Shown here in pieces: positions 7,699-16,295 of a stretch of 64,000 nucleotides of DNA. The stretch is from Fluctibacter halophilus. GTDB taxonomy: Bacteria; Pseudomonadota; Gammaproteobacteria; Enterobacterales; Alteromonadaceae. The translations under genes were made by a program, and so were the position numbers. The stretch lies in contig NZ_JAJEWP010000006.1 of assembly GCF_020687825.1 (NCBI RefSeq), positions 1-64,000 on the forward strand, read 5' to 3'. How positions within the stretch are numbered: the stretch's first letter is position 1; every line of letters starts with the position of its first letter. Under the pieces are notes generated by a model, which saw nothing but the letters and a program-made list of their open reading frames with translations, made no database searches and was not told the origin of the DNA.

Positions 7699-9444
7699 TT
7701 ATTGACCCAGATAGCTGGAAAGCTGGTCGACGTGCCCCTTGGTTTGTTCAATCAAGGACGTAATTTGCTCTGCCGAGTCGGTTGAGCTGCTGGCCAAATT
7801 GCGCACTTCATCGGCAACAACCGCGAAGCCCCGCCCGGCTTCGCCAGCTCTGGCCGCCTCGATCGCTGCGTTCAACGCAAGTAAATTGGTCTGATTGGAA
7901 ATATTGTTGATGGAGCCGACAATCGCACTGATCTTATCCAACACCTCTGACATGGCAGCATGGGTCTCAGCAATCACTGCATTCTTGCGAGTGATGTCTT
8001 CGGCATAGAACAACACCCGAATCACCTTGCCTTCGGCATCAACAATCGGTGTGCCCTCCAGCTCTAAGGTGATGGCATTGCCATTGGCGTCTTGCAGCCC
8101 ACAGTTGCGGGTAATATCGTTGCCTTGCAGCGCCTCTTTCCACACGCTGTCACTCAATAATGAAGCTGCGTTACCCAGCAATGCTTTTGCACTATCAAGG
8201 TCGCGACAAGCCAGCGCCTTGAGCATCAGTTCGTTGGCAGTGATCAGTTCGCCCTGATGATTCACTTCCATCATCAGGCTATTCTCATTCAGTGCCTTCA
8301 TCCGCACCGCACTTTCCAGTGCGCGCTTCTTGGTGGCATCAATGTTAGCCTGTACCGCGACGTAATTGGTGAGGTTACCGTTGTCATCAAACACCGGATC
8401 AATGGCCAGTGATATCCAGTACGGCGTGCCGTCTTTATGGTAATTAAGGATTTCCTCGTAGAATGGCGTCTGTTTGTCCAGATGATGGCGAATTCGGGCA
8501 ACGGTTTCCTGACTGGTGTGTTCGCCCTGCAAAATGTGACCGGGCTTTTTGCCTTTCACGTCGGCCAGTGAATAACCCGTCATCGTTTCAAAGCCCGCAT
8601 TGACATACTCAACCAAGCCCTGATTGTCGGTAATAATAACGGCGTTACTGGTGTTGTTCGCAACCAGAGACAAACGCTTGAACGCCTCTTTGGCATGATA
8701 TTGCTCGGTGATGTCGCGCACAAACGCCGTATACAGAATACGGTTTTCAAGGGTCACTTTAGACAATGACAGTGACACCCAGATATCTCTGCCATCCAGG
8801 GTCTCTACCGGCAAGTCAATCGAAGAGCCGACAACACGGTTCTCACCGGTACGTCGGTTACGGTTCACTTTGTCATCATGGCTATCACGGATTGAGCGTG
8901 GCACTAACATTTTTACATTGTTACCCAATACCTGCTCTTTTTTACAACCCCAGATCTTTTCTGCTGCAGCGTTGAAGAAGATGACATTGTTGTGCTCATC
9001 AATGGTCACCACGCCATCTACGCATTGCTCCAACGTCTGATTGATCAGTTCTTTGGCATCGCGTTGCTCGGTAACGTCTTTAACGATGGCGGAATACCAA
9101 CGCTTACCCTCTACAGAGAGTTTGGACAACGACAACGAACACCATATTGTTTTACCTTGTTTGGTTTCGATGGGCAGCTCAATGGTCGTACCGACCAACT
9201 TGTCGTTGTCACTGCTGCGGTGCCTGTTAACGTAGCTATCGTGGGCGTCGCGGTGAACTTTGGGCACCAGCATTTTAACGTTCTGCCCCAGCACTTCGGA
9301 TCGCGTAAAACCCCATAAACGCTCCGCGGCTGCATTGTAGAACACCACGTTGTTGCTTTCGTCTATGGCGATAACCGCATCAATCGATTGGTCGAGAATT
9401 TGCTCATGAAAAGACGTTTTATTCGAACCGAAGAGTGACAGCAT
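7699..9444 (-). CDS. Soluble multi-PAS methyl-accepting chemotaxis protein
   Basis: Start moved to 9444 (MLSLFGSNK), which has AGGAG five bases upstream; the longer frame from 9540 adds a non-family leader. The protein has 581 residues and no membrane helix. PAS1 (about 12-125) and PAS2 (about 130-250) are near duplicates ([14 protein letters not shown] versus [14 protein letters not shown]). PAS3 (about 255-375) carries the PAC-type [16 protein letters not shown], and a divergent fourth PAS follows. Only the hairpin tip of the signalling domain remains ([20 protein letters not shown]), with short flanking helices and no adaptation region, as in BdlA-like receptors. It probably senses redox state or a ligand in the cytoplasm. 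Confidence 0.9.
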   Translation of the reverse strand: MLSLFGSNKTSFHEQILDQSIDAVIAIDESNNVVFYNAAAERLWGFTRSEVLGQNVKMLVPKVHRDAHDSYVNRHRSSDNDKLVGTTIELPIETKQGKTIWCSLSLSKLSVEGKRWYSAIVKDVTEQRDAKELINQTLEQCVDGVVTIDEHNNVIFFNAAAEKIWGCKKEQVLGNNVKMLVPRSIRDSHDDKVNRNRRTGENRVVGSSIDLPVETLDGRDIWVSLSLSKVTLENRILYTAFVRDITEQYHAKEAFKRLSLVANNTSNAVIITDNQGLVEYVNAGFETMTGYSLADVKGKKPGHILQGEHTSQETVARIRHHLDKQTPFYEEILNYHKDGTPYWISLAIDPVFDDNGNLTNYVAVQANIDATKKRALESAVRMKALNENSLMMEVNHQGELITANELMLKALACRDLDSAKALLGNAASLLSDSVWKEALQGNDITRNCGLQDANGNAITLELEGTPIVDAEGKVIRVLFYAEDITRKNAVIAETHAAMSEVLDKISAIVGSINNISNQTNLLALNAAIEAARAGEAGRGFAVVADEVRNLASSSTDSAEQITSLIEQTKGHVDQLSSYLGQ

Positions 9445-9489
9445 AACGACTCCTAAAAATTTAGATTTGATACGGCAGCAGACACAGAT

Positions 9490-9530
9490 TGGTTCAGAAT
9501 CATCTTTTGAGCTGCTCAACAATTGAACCA
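9490..9530. promoter_or_regulatory. Nested inverted repeats between chemoreceptor and EAL gene
   Basis: Outer arms TGGTTCA (9490-9496) and TGAACCA (9524-9530) enclose an inner dyad TTGAGC-T-GCTCAA (9507-9519). The element lies in the divergent region, 46 bases upstream of the chemoreceptor start and 56 before the EAL start. It may be a shared operator or a structured leader of the chemoreceptor mRNA. Confidence 0.45.
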
Positions 9531-9585
9531 TATGCAACATCAGGGCGTATTACATCGGGTTCAGTAAATGGTTGAGGTGAGTAAC

Positions 9586-10725
9586 ATGTGGTGTGCCGAT
9601 TGTGAGTCCGTGGAAGATTACTTTTTTGATCAGACCTATTTTTGGTTTTTCCTACCCACCACCGAGTCATTCGGCAAGCTGGCAGCGATGTGTGGCGACA
9701 GTGGCCTAGAAGCCACTCAGCAACCAAAGAACACCATTTGCGTCAACGTTCAAAACAGTCACATTGGTACTTTCCTGACCAGCTTGAATGGTTGTCTGGC
9801 GGGTCCCGAGTTTGGCAAGGCCAAGGTAACCACCACACAAACGTCGGCGATGCCTGATATCGAAGCCATGAGTCGGATGACCACTGCGGAAGTGCTTGTT
9901 CGCCGTTACCAGGCCCAATGGATACGTGCGGCGATGGAAAACGACTCCTATCAAAGCTGGTATCAACCCATCGTCCATGCTGACTCTAGCCAAGATGAAT
10001 TACGCATCTTCGGCCATGAGGCGCTGTTTCGTCTGTTTGATGAGAACCAGCAAGTCATGCCGCCCGGTATGGTGTTCCCGCTGGCCGAGCAAAGCGATCT
10101 GCTGTACTCGCTGGACCTCATTGCACGCCGCTCTGCGGTGGAGCATGCTGCCCGGGGAGGATTGAAGGAAAAAATCTTTATTAACTTTAATCCTTCCAGT
10201 ATCTACGATCCGGCCTATTGCCTGCGCTCTACCGCAGCGGCCATCAATGAACTGGGCCTGAAAACTGAAAACATTGTGTTTGAATTAACCGAAACCCACA
10301 AAGCCCGGGACATGAACCACCTCAAGGGCATATTGTCGTTCTACCGCAGTTCCGGGTTTGCAATCGCACTGGATGATATCGGTTCCGGATGGTCGGGCCT
10401 CAACCTGATGGCACAGTTGCGACCGGATTTTGTCAAAATAGACATGGAACTGGTGCAGGGCATCGACACCAATATGTTCAAACAAAACATCGTTAAACAC
10501 CTGATCCAGTTGGCCCATGACAATCGCATCCAGGTCATCGCCGAGGGCATTGAAACAGCCGAGGAAGCCGCCTTGCTCAGAGAACTGAATGCAGATTTTC
10601 TGCAAGGTTTCTATTTTGCCAAACCGGCGCCAGTAACAGACCGGCTGTCGGGACGTCAGAATGATGAAATTTCACGCGGGGTTCGGCCGTTATCCCAAGC
10701 GGCCAAAACCATGGCCAAGGTCTGA
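9586..10725 (+). CDS. EAL domain cyclic-di-GMP phosphodiesterase
   Basis: ATG 9586 is preferred over 9568 because GAGGTGA lies at ideal distance. The protein has 379 residues. The C-terminal EAL domain (about 115-360) keeps the catalytic set: GHEALFR, FINFNPSS, FELTETH, ALDDIGSGWS, FVKID and AEGIET. It should therefore hydrolyse cyclic di-GMP to pGpG. The N-terminal 100 residues start with a CxxC (MWCADCE) and match no domain I recognise; they may form a sensory or zinc-binding module. It is divergent from the PAS chemoreceptor, suggesting linked control of motility and attachment. Confidence 0.9.
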   Translation: MWCADCESVEDYFFDQTYFWFFLPTTESFGKLAAMCGDSGLEATQQPKNTICVNVQNSHIGTFLTSLNGCLAGPEFGKAKVTTTQTSAMPDIEAMSRMTTAEVLVRRYQAQWIRAAMENDSYQSWYQPIVHADSSQDELRIFGHEALFRLFDENQQVMPPGMVFPLAEQSDLLYSLDLIARRSAVEHAARGGLKEKIFINFNPSSIYDPAYCLRSTAAAINELGLKTENIVFELTETHKARDMNHLKGILSFYRSSGFAIALDDIGSGWSGLNLMAQLRPDFVKIDMELVQGIDTNMFKQNIVKHLIQLAHDNRIQVIAEGIETAEEAALLRELNADFLQGFYFAKPAPVTDRLSGRQNDEISRGVRPLSQAAKTMAKV

Positions 10726-10751
10726 ACTGCCAAACAGCAACCATCCAACAC

Positions 10752-10778
10752 AAAAAAGCGCACCGTAGTGCGCTTTTT
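10752..10778. terminator. Bidirectional Rho-independent terminator
   Basis: GCGCAC/GTGCGC stem with a four-base loop, flanked by A-tract and T-tract. It serves the EAL gene on the plus strand and sspB on the minus strand, and ends two bases from the sspB stop codon. Confidence 0.85.
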
Positions 10779-10779
10779 G

Positions 10780-11211
10780 TTATTTGATCACTTTAAGATT
10801 GGGTCGACCTTTAGCCGGAGGGCGACTCTGGCCTTCGCTGTGCTGGTCAGAGGCTGAAACCGGCGCTGGCGCCGGTGTTGGTGTTTCCTCGGCATCCATC
10901 TCGTCTTCAACGGTGAACACCGTACCCGCACCGTTTTCCCTTGCGTAGATCGCAAGCACTGCCCGACAGGGCACATTCAGGATGCGAGGAACGCCACCAA
11001 AGCGCGCCTCAAATGACACATCAACATTACCCAACTGCAATTTCCCACACGCAGACGGCGAGATGTTCAGCACAATCTGGCCATCTTTGACGTGTTCCTG
11101 AGGCACTTGGGTACCCGGAACAGTTGCGTCCACGACGATGTACGGGGTCAGATTGTTATCCACAATCCAGTCGTAGAACGCGCGCAACAGATAAGGTTGA
11201 TTGGAAGTCAT
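10780..11211 (-). CDS. sspB: Stringent starvation protein B, ClpXP adaptor
   Basis: 143 residues. The conserved substrate-binding domain (about 1-110) starts with YLLRAFYDWIVDNNLTPYIV and includes LNISPSACGKLQLGN and SFEARFGG. A flexible acidic and proline-rich linker leads to the C-terminal ClpX-docking tail PNLKVIK. The protein tethers ssrA-tagged and other substrates to ClpXP. It follows sspA by ten bases in the usual sspAB operon. Confidence 0.97.
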   Translation of the reverse strand: MTSNQPYLLRAFYDWIVDNNLTPYIVVDATVPGTQVPQEHVKDGQIVLNISPSACGKLQLGNVDVSFEARFGGVPRILNVPCRAVLAIYARENGAGTVFTVEDEMDAEETPTPAPAPVSASDQHSEGQSRPPAKGRPNLKVIK

Positions 11212-11221
11212 AGGTCTCCCG

Positions 11222-11854
11222 TTACAAAGGATCGTGAATTTCGCGTTCCTGATCGGTCAGTGACGCTTTAAATGAGCTGCGAGAGAAGATGCGGTTCATG
11301 TAAGCCAACACTTCTTTGCTGCCGGCACCACTCAATGTGATGCCCAAGGCAGGCAAACGCCACAACAACGGTGCCAGGTAGCAATCCACCAGACTGAACT
11401 CTTCGCTCATGAAATAAGGTGTTTCTGCAAACAGCGGGGCCAGGCTCAGCAATGCTTCACGCAGTTCATTGCGCTGCGCATCGACATTGCCTTCACCGCG
11501 CAGGATGCGCTCGGCAATGGAATACCAGTCCTGCTCAATTCGGTGCATCATCAGACGACTCTGACCACGAGACACGGGGTAAACCGGCATCAAAGGAGGA
11601 TGAGGGAAACGCTCATCAAGGTATTCCATGATGATGTGTGACTTGTACAGCACCAGCTCACGGTCAACCAGTGTTGGTACCGTGCCATAAGGGTTTAACT
11701 CCAACAAATCTTCCGGCAAGTTGCTTGGATCAGTAAAGCTGATCTCAACTCCCACGCCTTTTTCAGCCAATACAATACGAACTTGATGACTATAAATATC
11801 AAGCGTGTCAGAAAACAGCGTCATGATAGAACGCTTATTCGTGGCAACAGCCAT
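11222..11854 (-). CDS. sspA: Stringent starvation protein A
   Basis: 210 residues with a glutathione-transferase fold lacking transferase activity. It binds RNA polymerase during starvation and acid stress. The thioredoxin-like N-terminal half (TLFSDTLDIYSHQVRIVLAE, NPYGTVPTLVDRELVLYKS) and the helical C-terminal half (FSLVDCYLAPLLWRLP) match the family. The start at 11854 has GGAGG eight bases upstream; an internal ATG ten codons in would also leave a normal-length protein. Co-transcribed with sspB. Confidence 0.95.
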   Translation of the reverse strand: MAVATNKRSIMTLFSDTLDIYSHQVRIVLAEKGVGVEISFTDPSNLPEDLLELNPYGTVPTLVDRELVLYKSHIIMEYLDERFPHPPLMPVYPVSRGQSRLMMHRIEQDWYSIAERILRGEGNVDAQRNELREALLSLAPLFAETPYFMSEEFSLVDCYLAPLLWRLPALGITLSGAGSKEVLAYMNRIFSRSSFKASLTDQEREIHDPL

Positions 11855-11906
11855 TCACTATCCTCCAGAGTAAAACATAGGCTCCGAACACACGCTGTTA
11901 AACAAC

Positions 11907-11939
11907 AAAGAGCCCTCGGTACGACCGCGGGCTCTTTTT
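11907..11939 (-). terminator. Terminator between petC and sspA
   Basis: GAGCCC/GGGCTC outer stem and CGGT/ACCG inner stem around a three-base loop, flanked by AAA and TTTTT. On the minus strand it ends the petABC transcript before sspA; it could also act on plus-strand transcripts. Confidence 0.8.
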
Positions 11940-12025
11940 GACGTTTGTCCGAGCAAACTTTTGATGGCCCTGAGCTGCTCAACAAAGGCAACTCAGCCGC
12001 GCATTATACCGCAATTTTTGCCGAA

Positions 12026-12760
12026 TTAATGCACATCTCGCCAATATTCTTTCTTCAACAGGTAAACAAACACGAACAGTACCAGAATGAACACCAGCAC
12101 CCAACGGCCAATGGATTCTGCTTCAAGTCGCGCAGGCTCACCCACGTAGACCAGGTAGTTGACCAAATCCAATACCGCGGCATCGTATTCTTCAGGGCTC
12201 AGCTCGCCAGTGCCGTCAGATTTGATACCCACGTATTGGTCGACCATTTCACCGTCGATCAAACGTTTTTCATGGGTTTCACGAGGCAGACCTTGCAGTT
12301 CCTGCAAAACGTGAGGCATACCCACGTCTTTGAACACCTTGTTGTTGACGCCGAACGGACGGCTGTCATCGGCGTAGAAAGCGCGCAGGTATGTATAGAG
12401 CCAGTCTGCGCCACGCACACGCGCGACCAAGGTCAGATCCGGTGGCGCAGCACCGAACCACTTGGCTGCGCTTTCTTCCGGCATAGTATTGGTGACATGG
12501 TCAGTCACTTTTTCACCGGTGAACTGCAGGTATTCCTGACCCATTTCCAGGGGAACACCCATGTCTTCAAATGAGCGTGAATAACGCTGGTACTGTTGCT
12601 GGTGACATCCCAGACAGTAGTTCATGAACAACTTGGCACCGTTTTGTAAAGAAGCCTTGTCGGTCAAATCATAGTTGGCTTTGTCCAATGGGACACTGGG
12701 TCCGGCGGCCAACGCCAAACCCGGCACCAACAAACAAGCAATCAATAACAATTTCTTCAT
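12026..12760 (-). CDS. petC: Cytochrome c1, cytochrome bc1 complex
   Basis: 244 residues. A signal peptide (KLLLIACLLVPGLALAAG) precedes the periplasmic haem domain. The haem-binding motif is CLGCH (about residues 50-54) and the axial methionine lies in the TNTMPEESAAKWFGA region. A C-terminal membrane anchor (WVLVFILVLFVFVYLLKK, about 221-238) ends the protein. It receives electrons from the Rieske cluster and passes them to soluble cytochrome c. The gene overlaps petB by four bases. Confidence 0.96.
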   Translation of the reverse strand: MKKLLLIACLLVPGLALAAGPSVPLDKANYDLTDKASLQNGAKLFMNYCLGCHQQQYQRYSRSFEDMGVPLEMGQEYLQFTGEKVTDHVTNTMPEESAAKWFGAAPPDLTLVARVRGADWLYTYLRAFYADDSRPFGVNNKVFKDVGMPHVLQELQGLPRETHEKRLIDGEMVDQYVGIKSDGTGELSPEEYDAAVLDLVNYLVYVGEPARLEAESIGRWVLVFILVLFVFVYLLKKEYWRDVH

Positions 12761-14025
12761 TTGGTGATCCTCTCTGGTACAGGCTTGGTGTTTTCGTTTT
12801 TACTGTACATCCACAGCAGGCCGAAGAAACCGAAGTACATCACGGTCAGAATTTGCGACGCGATGATTTTCCAGTTTTCTTGTGGCGTGCCACCCAGGTA
12901 ACCCAGGAAGATGAATACGCCAGCAAATACCAACAAGTTCCACTTGTGCAGGCCACAACGGTAACGCCATGAACGCACTTTACCGCGGTCAATCCAAGGC
13001 AACAGGGCCAGGGCAATGATGGCGGCAAACATGGCAATAACACCACCCAGTTTGTCCGGTACCGCTTTCAGAATTGCGTAGAACGGCGTGAAGTACCAGA
13101 CCGGGAAGATATGCTCAGGGGTCTTCAGCGGGTTGGCAATTTCAAAGTTAGGGTGCTCGAGGAAGTAACCGCCCATTTCCGGATTGAAGAACAACACGTA
13201 ACAGAACAGTGCCAGGAACACGCAGAAAGCGACCAGGTCTTTTAGCACGATGTGCGGGAAGAACGGTACCACGTCATCAATGATGTCGTACTTCTTGGTG
13301 TAGTACTCATGCATGGCAAACTTGGTTTTGTCTTCTTCTTTCAACGAGCCTTTCGGACGCTTCACTTCTACGCCGTCAGGGTTGTTGGAGCCGACTTCAT
13401 GCAGCGCAACAATGTGCAGGAACACCAGGATCACAATCACCAGCGGTAACGCGATGACGTGCAAGGCAAAGAATCGGTTCAGTGTTGCGCCAGAGATCAC
13501 GTAGTCACCCTGGATCCAAATCACCAGGTCTTCACCGATGACCGGGATAGCGCCGAACAGCGACACGATAACCTGTGCGCCCCAGTAAGACATCTGACCC
13601 CATGGCAGCACATAACCCATAAAGGCCTCTGCCATCAGTGCCAGGTAGATGAACATACCGAACAACCACAGCAATTCACGGGGCTTCTGATAAGAGCCGT
13701 ACATCATGCCGCGGAACATGTGCAGATAGACCACGATAAAGAACGCAGAGGCACCGGTGGAGTGCATGTATCGCAGGATCCAGCCGTACTCTACATCACG
13801 CATGATGTATTCAACCGACGCAAACGCACGTTCTGCAGACGGTTCAAAACTCATGGTCAGCCAGATGCCGGTGACAATTTGGTTTACCAGTACGATAGTG
13901 GCCAGAAAACCAAACACGTACCAGAAGTTCATATTACGCGGTGCGGGATATTGGATTGCGTGCATGTTCGCAACCCGCATCATGGGTATACGATATTCAA
14001 TCCAGTCGAGAAGATTTTTCCACAT
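12757..14025 (-). CDS. petB: Cytochrome b, cytochrome bc1 complex
   Basis: Start placed at 14025 (MWKNLLDWIEYRIP), directly after the Rieske stop; the upstream 62 codons belong to the Rieske gene in another frame. The protein has 422 residues, eight expected membrane helices, and two pairs of haem-ligating histidines (RYMHSTGASAFF and YLHMFRGM; FFALHVIALP and FLHIVALHEVG). The quinol-site PEWY motif appears in the variant PVWYFTPFYAIL. It forms the quinone-oxidising core of complex III. Confidence 0.96.
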   Translation of the reverse strand: MWKNLLDWIEYRIPMMRVANMHAIQYPAPRNMNFWYVFGFLATIVLVNQIVTGIWLTMSFEPSAERAFASVEYIMRDVEYGWILRYMHSTGASAFFIVVYLHMFRGMMYGSYQKPRELLWLFGMFIYLALMAEAFMGYVLPWGQMSYWGAQVIVSLFGAIPVIGEDLVIWIQGDYVISGATLNRFFALHVIALPLVIVILVFLHIVALHEVGSNNPDGVEVKRPKGSLKEEDKTKFAMHEYYTKKYDIIDDVVPFFPHIVLKDLVAFCVFLALFCYVLFFNPEMGGYFLEHPNFEIANPLKTPEHIFPVWYFTPFYAILKAVPDKLGGVIAMFAAIIALALLPWIDRGKVRSWRYRCGLHKWNLLVFAGVFIFLGYLGGTPQENWKIIASQILTVMYFGFFGLLWMYSKNENTKPVPERITK

Positions 14026-14026
14026 C

Positions 14027-14659
14027 TTAGGCTGCCCCTTCTTCTGAACCGATGAGTAGAGTTGTATCGTCCAGGTACATGTACGGCGGTACAACCAGGT
14101 TGGACGGCGCAGGCACGTTTTCAAACACGCGACCGGCCATATCAAATTTGGAGCCGTGACAAGGGCAGAAGAAACCTTCCGGCACCCCTTCAACACGCTC
14201 TTCAAACGCACCGTCTTTCAGATGCTGCGGCGAGCAGCCCAGGTGCGTACAGATACCGACCAACACCAGATACTCTTCTTTCAGAGAACGGTAGCGGTTC
14301 TGCGCAAATGCAGGTTGTTGTTCAACCTCGGAGTTAGGATCTTTCAATTGATCTTCATGATTGGCCAGCGACGCCAGCAATTCCGGTGTACGGCGTACAA
14401 TCCATACCGGCTTACTACGCCACATCACACGGATCAGTTGTCCCGGCTCAATCTTGCTGATATCCACTTCAACGTCAGCACCCGCGGCACGGGCTTTGGC
14501 GCTTGGATTCCAGGAACCGATAAACGGAATAGCCACACCAACGACACCCGCCGCGCCTACAACCGAAGTGGCAACGGTCAGAAACCGACGACGTGTATTA
14601 TCTTGGGGCTGGCTTGCGACTTCAGACGAATCATTCGCATCTGCTGATACTTTGCTCAT
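14027..14659 (-). CDS. petA: Rieske iron-sulfur subunit of cytochrome bc1
   Basis: Start placed at 14659 (MSKVSADAND) with GGAG upstream; the longer frame runs into the promoter region. The protein has 210 residues. The twin-arginine motif RRRFLTVATSV leads into the membrane anchor (about 32-50). The 2Fe-2S ligands are in CTHLGCSPQH and CPCHGSKFD. It transfers electrons from ubiquinol to cytochrome c1. It is first in the petABC operon, one base from petB. Confidence 0.96.
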   Translation of the reverse strand: MSKVSADANDSSEVASQPQDNTRRRFLTVATSVVGAAGVVGVAIPFIGSWNPSAKARAAGADVEVDISKIEPGQLIRVMWRSKPVWIVRRTPELLASLANHEDQLKDPNSEVEQQPAFAQNRYRSLKEEYLVLVGICTHLGCSPQHLKDGAFEERVEGVPEGFFCPCHGSKFDMAGRVFENVPAPSNLVVPPYMYLDDTTLLIGSEEGAA

Positions 14660-14784
14660 CCACTTTATCTCCAAGGTCGGATTTAGTGAAACTCTTTGCG
14701 CAATCGAACGTCGAAGCTGTCGCGCGGGGTGCGCAGTGGCCGACCTATTGACACAAAAAATTACGGTTTTGTTATTAGCCCGAA

Positions 14785-14814
14785 ATGATAAAAGAAAACC
14801 CCCAATAAAGACAA
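14785..14814 (-). promoter_or_regulatory. Candidate promoter of petABC
   Basis: On the minus strand TTGTCT (14814-14809) and TATCAT (14790-14785) are spaced 18 bases, about 125 bases before the petA start codon. The match is moderate. Confidence 0.35.
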
Positions 14815-14937
14815 GGAAATACACAATAAAAGCCACAATAACTTGTGGATTCGGAAAGGGATTTTTACAAATGCTTAACGTTTTAAGGGTTTCAACCCCG
14901 TAAGGGCTGAACCAATAACAGGGCAGAACGGTAGAAA

Positions 14938-14968
14938 TAAAAAAACCCGGTCGAATGACCGGGTTTTT
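14938..14968 (-). terminator. Rho-independent terminator after rpsI
   Basis: ACCCGGTC/GACCGGGT stem with a four-base loop, flanked by A-tract and TTTTT. It ends the rplM-rpsI transcript 24 bases past the rpsI stop. Confidence 0.85.
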
Positions 14969-14991
14969 GAAGCTTGCAATTCTGTTGCGAA

Positions 14992-15384
14992 TTAACGCTT
15001 GGAGAATTGAGGACGCTTACGTGCTTTGTGAAGACCAACTTTCTTACGTTCAACACGACGCGCGTCACGGGTAACGAAACCAGCTTTACGCAGTGCAGGA
15101 CGCAGACTTTCGTCGTACTCCATCAGTGCACGAGTGATACCGTGGCGAATCGCACCAGCCTGACCGCTGATACCACCACCAGTAACGGTGACGTACAGGT
15201 CAAACTTGTCAGTCATTTCAACCAGCTCTAGTGGCTGACGAACGACCATGCGTGCGGTTTCACGACCAAAGAACTCATCCAAAGGACGCTTGTTAACCAC
15301 GATGTTGCCACTACCTGGGCGAATGAATACGCGAGCGGTAGAGCTTTTGCGACGGCCAGTGCCGTAGTATTGAGTATCTGCCAT
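14992..15384 (-). CDS. rpsI: 30S ribosomal protein S9
   Basis: 130 residues, full length. The N-terminus [20 protein letters not shown] and the basic C-terminus ending KRPQFSKR are characteristic; the S9 tail reaches the P-site tRNA in the ribosome. It follows rplM by twelve bases in the conserved L13-S9 operon. Confidence 0.99.
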   Translation of the reverse strand: MADTQYYGTGRRKSSTARVFIRPGSGNIVVNKRPLDEFFGRETARMVVRQPLELVEMTDKFDLYVTVTGGGISGQAGAIRHGITRALMEYDESLRPALRKAGFVTRDARRVERKKVGLHKARKRPQFSKR

Positions 15385-15396
15385 TTTTGTCGCTCC

Positions 15397-15825
15397 TTAG
15401 ATGTCCAGTACTTGAGGCTGTTGAGCAGCGTGCTTGTGCTCAGAACCCGCATATACTTTCATTTTGCGGAACATAGCACGACCCAGAGGACCCTTAGGCA
15501 ACATACCTTTAACCGCTTTCTCAATGATCATTTCAGGCTTGTGGGCCTGAAGTTTTTCAAAGTTGGTCTCTTTCAGACCACCTGGATAACCAGTGTGAGC
15601 GTAGTACATTTTGCCCTGTGCCTTGTTACCGGTCACAGTCACTTTCTCAGCGTTGATAACAACGATGTAATCACCGGTGTCAACGTGAGGGGTGTACTCA
15701 GGCTTATGCTTACCACGCAGGCGGCGAGCGATCTCAGTCGCCAGGCGACCCAATGTTTTGTCAGTGGCGTCTACCACGTACCAGTCACGTTTTACCGTCT
15801 CTGGCTTTGCAACAAAAGTTTTCAT
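15397..15825 (-). CDS. rplM: 50S ribosomal protein L13
   Basis: 142 residues, full length. Signatures include [39 protein letters not shown] and [20 protein letters not shown]13 is an early assembly protein of the large subunit and in E. coli represses its own operon. Here a promoter and a structured leader of about 145 bases precede it. Confidence 0.99.
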   Translation of the reverse strand: MKTFVAKPETVKRDWYVVDATDKTLGRLATEIARRLRGKHKPEYTPHVDTGDYIVVINAEKVTVTGNKAQGKMYYAHTGYPGGLKETNFEKLQAHKPEMIIEKAVKGMLPKGPLGRAMFRKMKVYAGSEHKHAAQQPQVLDI

Positions 15826-15863
15826 AAAAACTTACCCGAAAAATCGTTTTAAACGTTACAGAT

Positions 15864-15899
15864 GTTTTCTGTCCGGCCTTACGGCAACTGCCAGAAAAC
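15864..15899 (-). ncRNA. Stem-loop in the rplM leader, candidate L13 autoregulatory element
   Basis: GTTTTCTG and CAGAAAAC form a perfect 8-base stem with an inner GCC-GTAA-GGC hairpin, 39 bases upstream of the rplM start codon. L13 of E. coli represses its own operon by binding the leader. Whether this fold is that element is inferred. Confidence 0.45.
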
Positions 15900-15979
15900 C
15901 ACTTAAACCAACCTGTCGACCCCTTCGAGTCCGTTGATTTTTCCGCTCATACAAGCGGGAGTAACTGGGCAGGGCGCGC

Positions 15980-15985
15980 ATTATA
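15980..15985 (-). promoter_or_regulatory. Consensus -10 box of the rplM-rpsI promoter
   Basis: TATAAT on the minus strand followed by the GC-rich discriminator GCGCGCCC, a pattern typical of stringently controlled ribosomal promoters. No good -35 hexamer was found at 16-18 bases. The leader to rplM would be about 145 bases. Confidence 0.65.
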
Positions 15986-16190
15986 CAGCAATGACCACAA
16001 AAGGCGAGTAGAAATTTTGCGCAACCAAACGGCCGGGAGTAAATGTCACGAAACGGTTGCTGTTTGGTCATTTTAACGTCACCCCAAAAGCCCATGCTAG
16101 TGGGGGCTGAAGAACCATTATCAGATCAAAGAACCATTCAATAAATCCGCCAAACCTGACCAGCCAATCAAGTTATCTATTTGTATTCAC

Positions 16191-16219
16191 TTGATATTTT
16201 TTTTAATTGATCGTTCAAT
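16191..16219 (+). promoter_or_regulatory. Candidate promoter of the TonB receptor gene
   Basis: TTGATA (16191-16196) and TTCAAT (16214-16219) are spaced 17 bases. The -10 lies inside the BetI-like dyad, so a bound repressor would block it. Confidence 0.45.
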
Positions 16220-16220
16220 T
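16205..16220. promoter_or_regulatory. BetI-like operator before the TonB receptor gene
   Basis: AATTGATCGTTCAATT is an inverted repeat with 6-base arms. Its reverse complement contains ATTGAACGATCA, identical over 12 bases to the site before betI at 20961-20972. This links the receptor gene to the choline regulator. Confidence 0.65.
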
Positions 16221-16295
16221 AACTGTCACCTAATCGTCACATTTCACCCGTAAGGTGAGCCACGAATTTCACATTAGAACCATTAGGGAACACAC

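Larger units (their letters stand above)
14660..14991 (-). other. Gene-free region between rpsI and petA
   Basis: 332 bases. It contains the rpsI terminator (14938-14968) and a candidate petA promoter on the minus strand. The rest is AT-rich leader with no recognisable gene. Confidence 0.7.
15826..16295. other. Divergent region between rplM and the TonB receptor gene
   Basis: 470 bases without a gene. The left part is the rplM leader and promoter (minus strand). The right part holds the promoter and BetI-like operator of the TonB receptor gene (plus strand). The middle, about 16000-16180, shows nothing recognisable. Confidence 0.7.

Noticed and set aside
12757-14211. Long N-terminal extension of cytochrome b
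   Set aside because: The extra 62 codons lie inside the Rieske gene and the family start MWKNLLDWIEYRIP begins one base after the Rieske stop.
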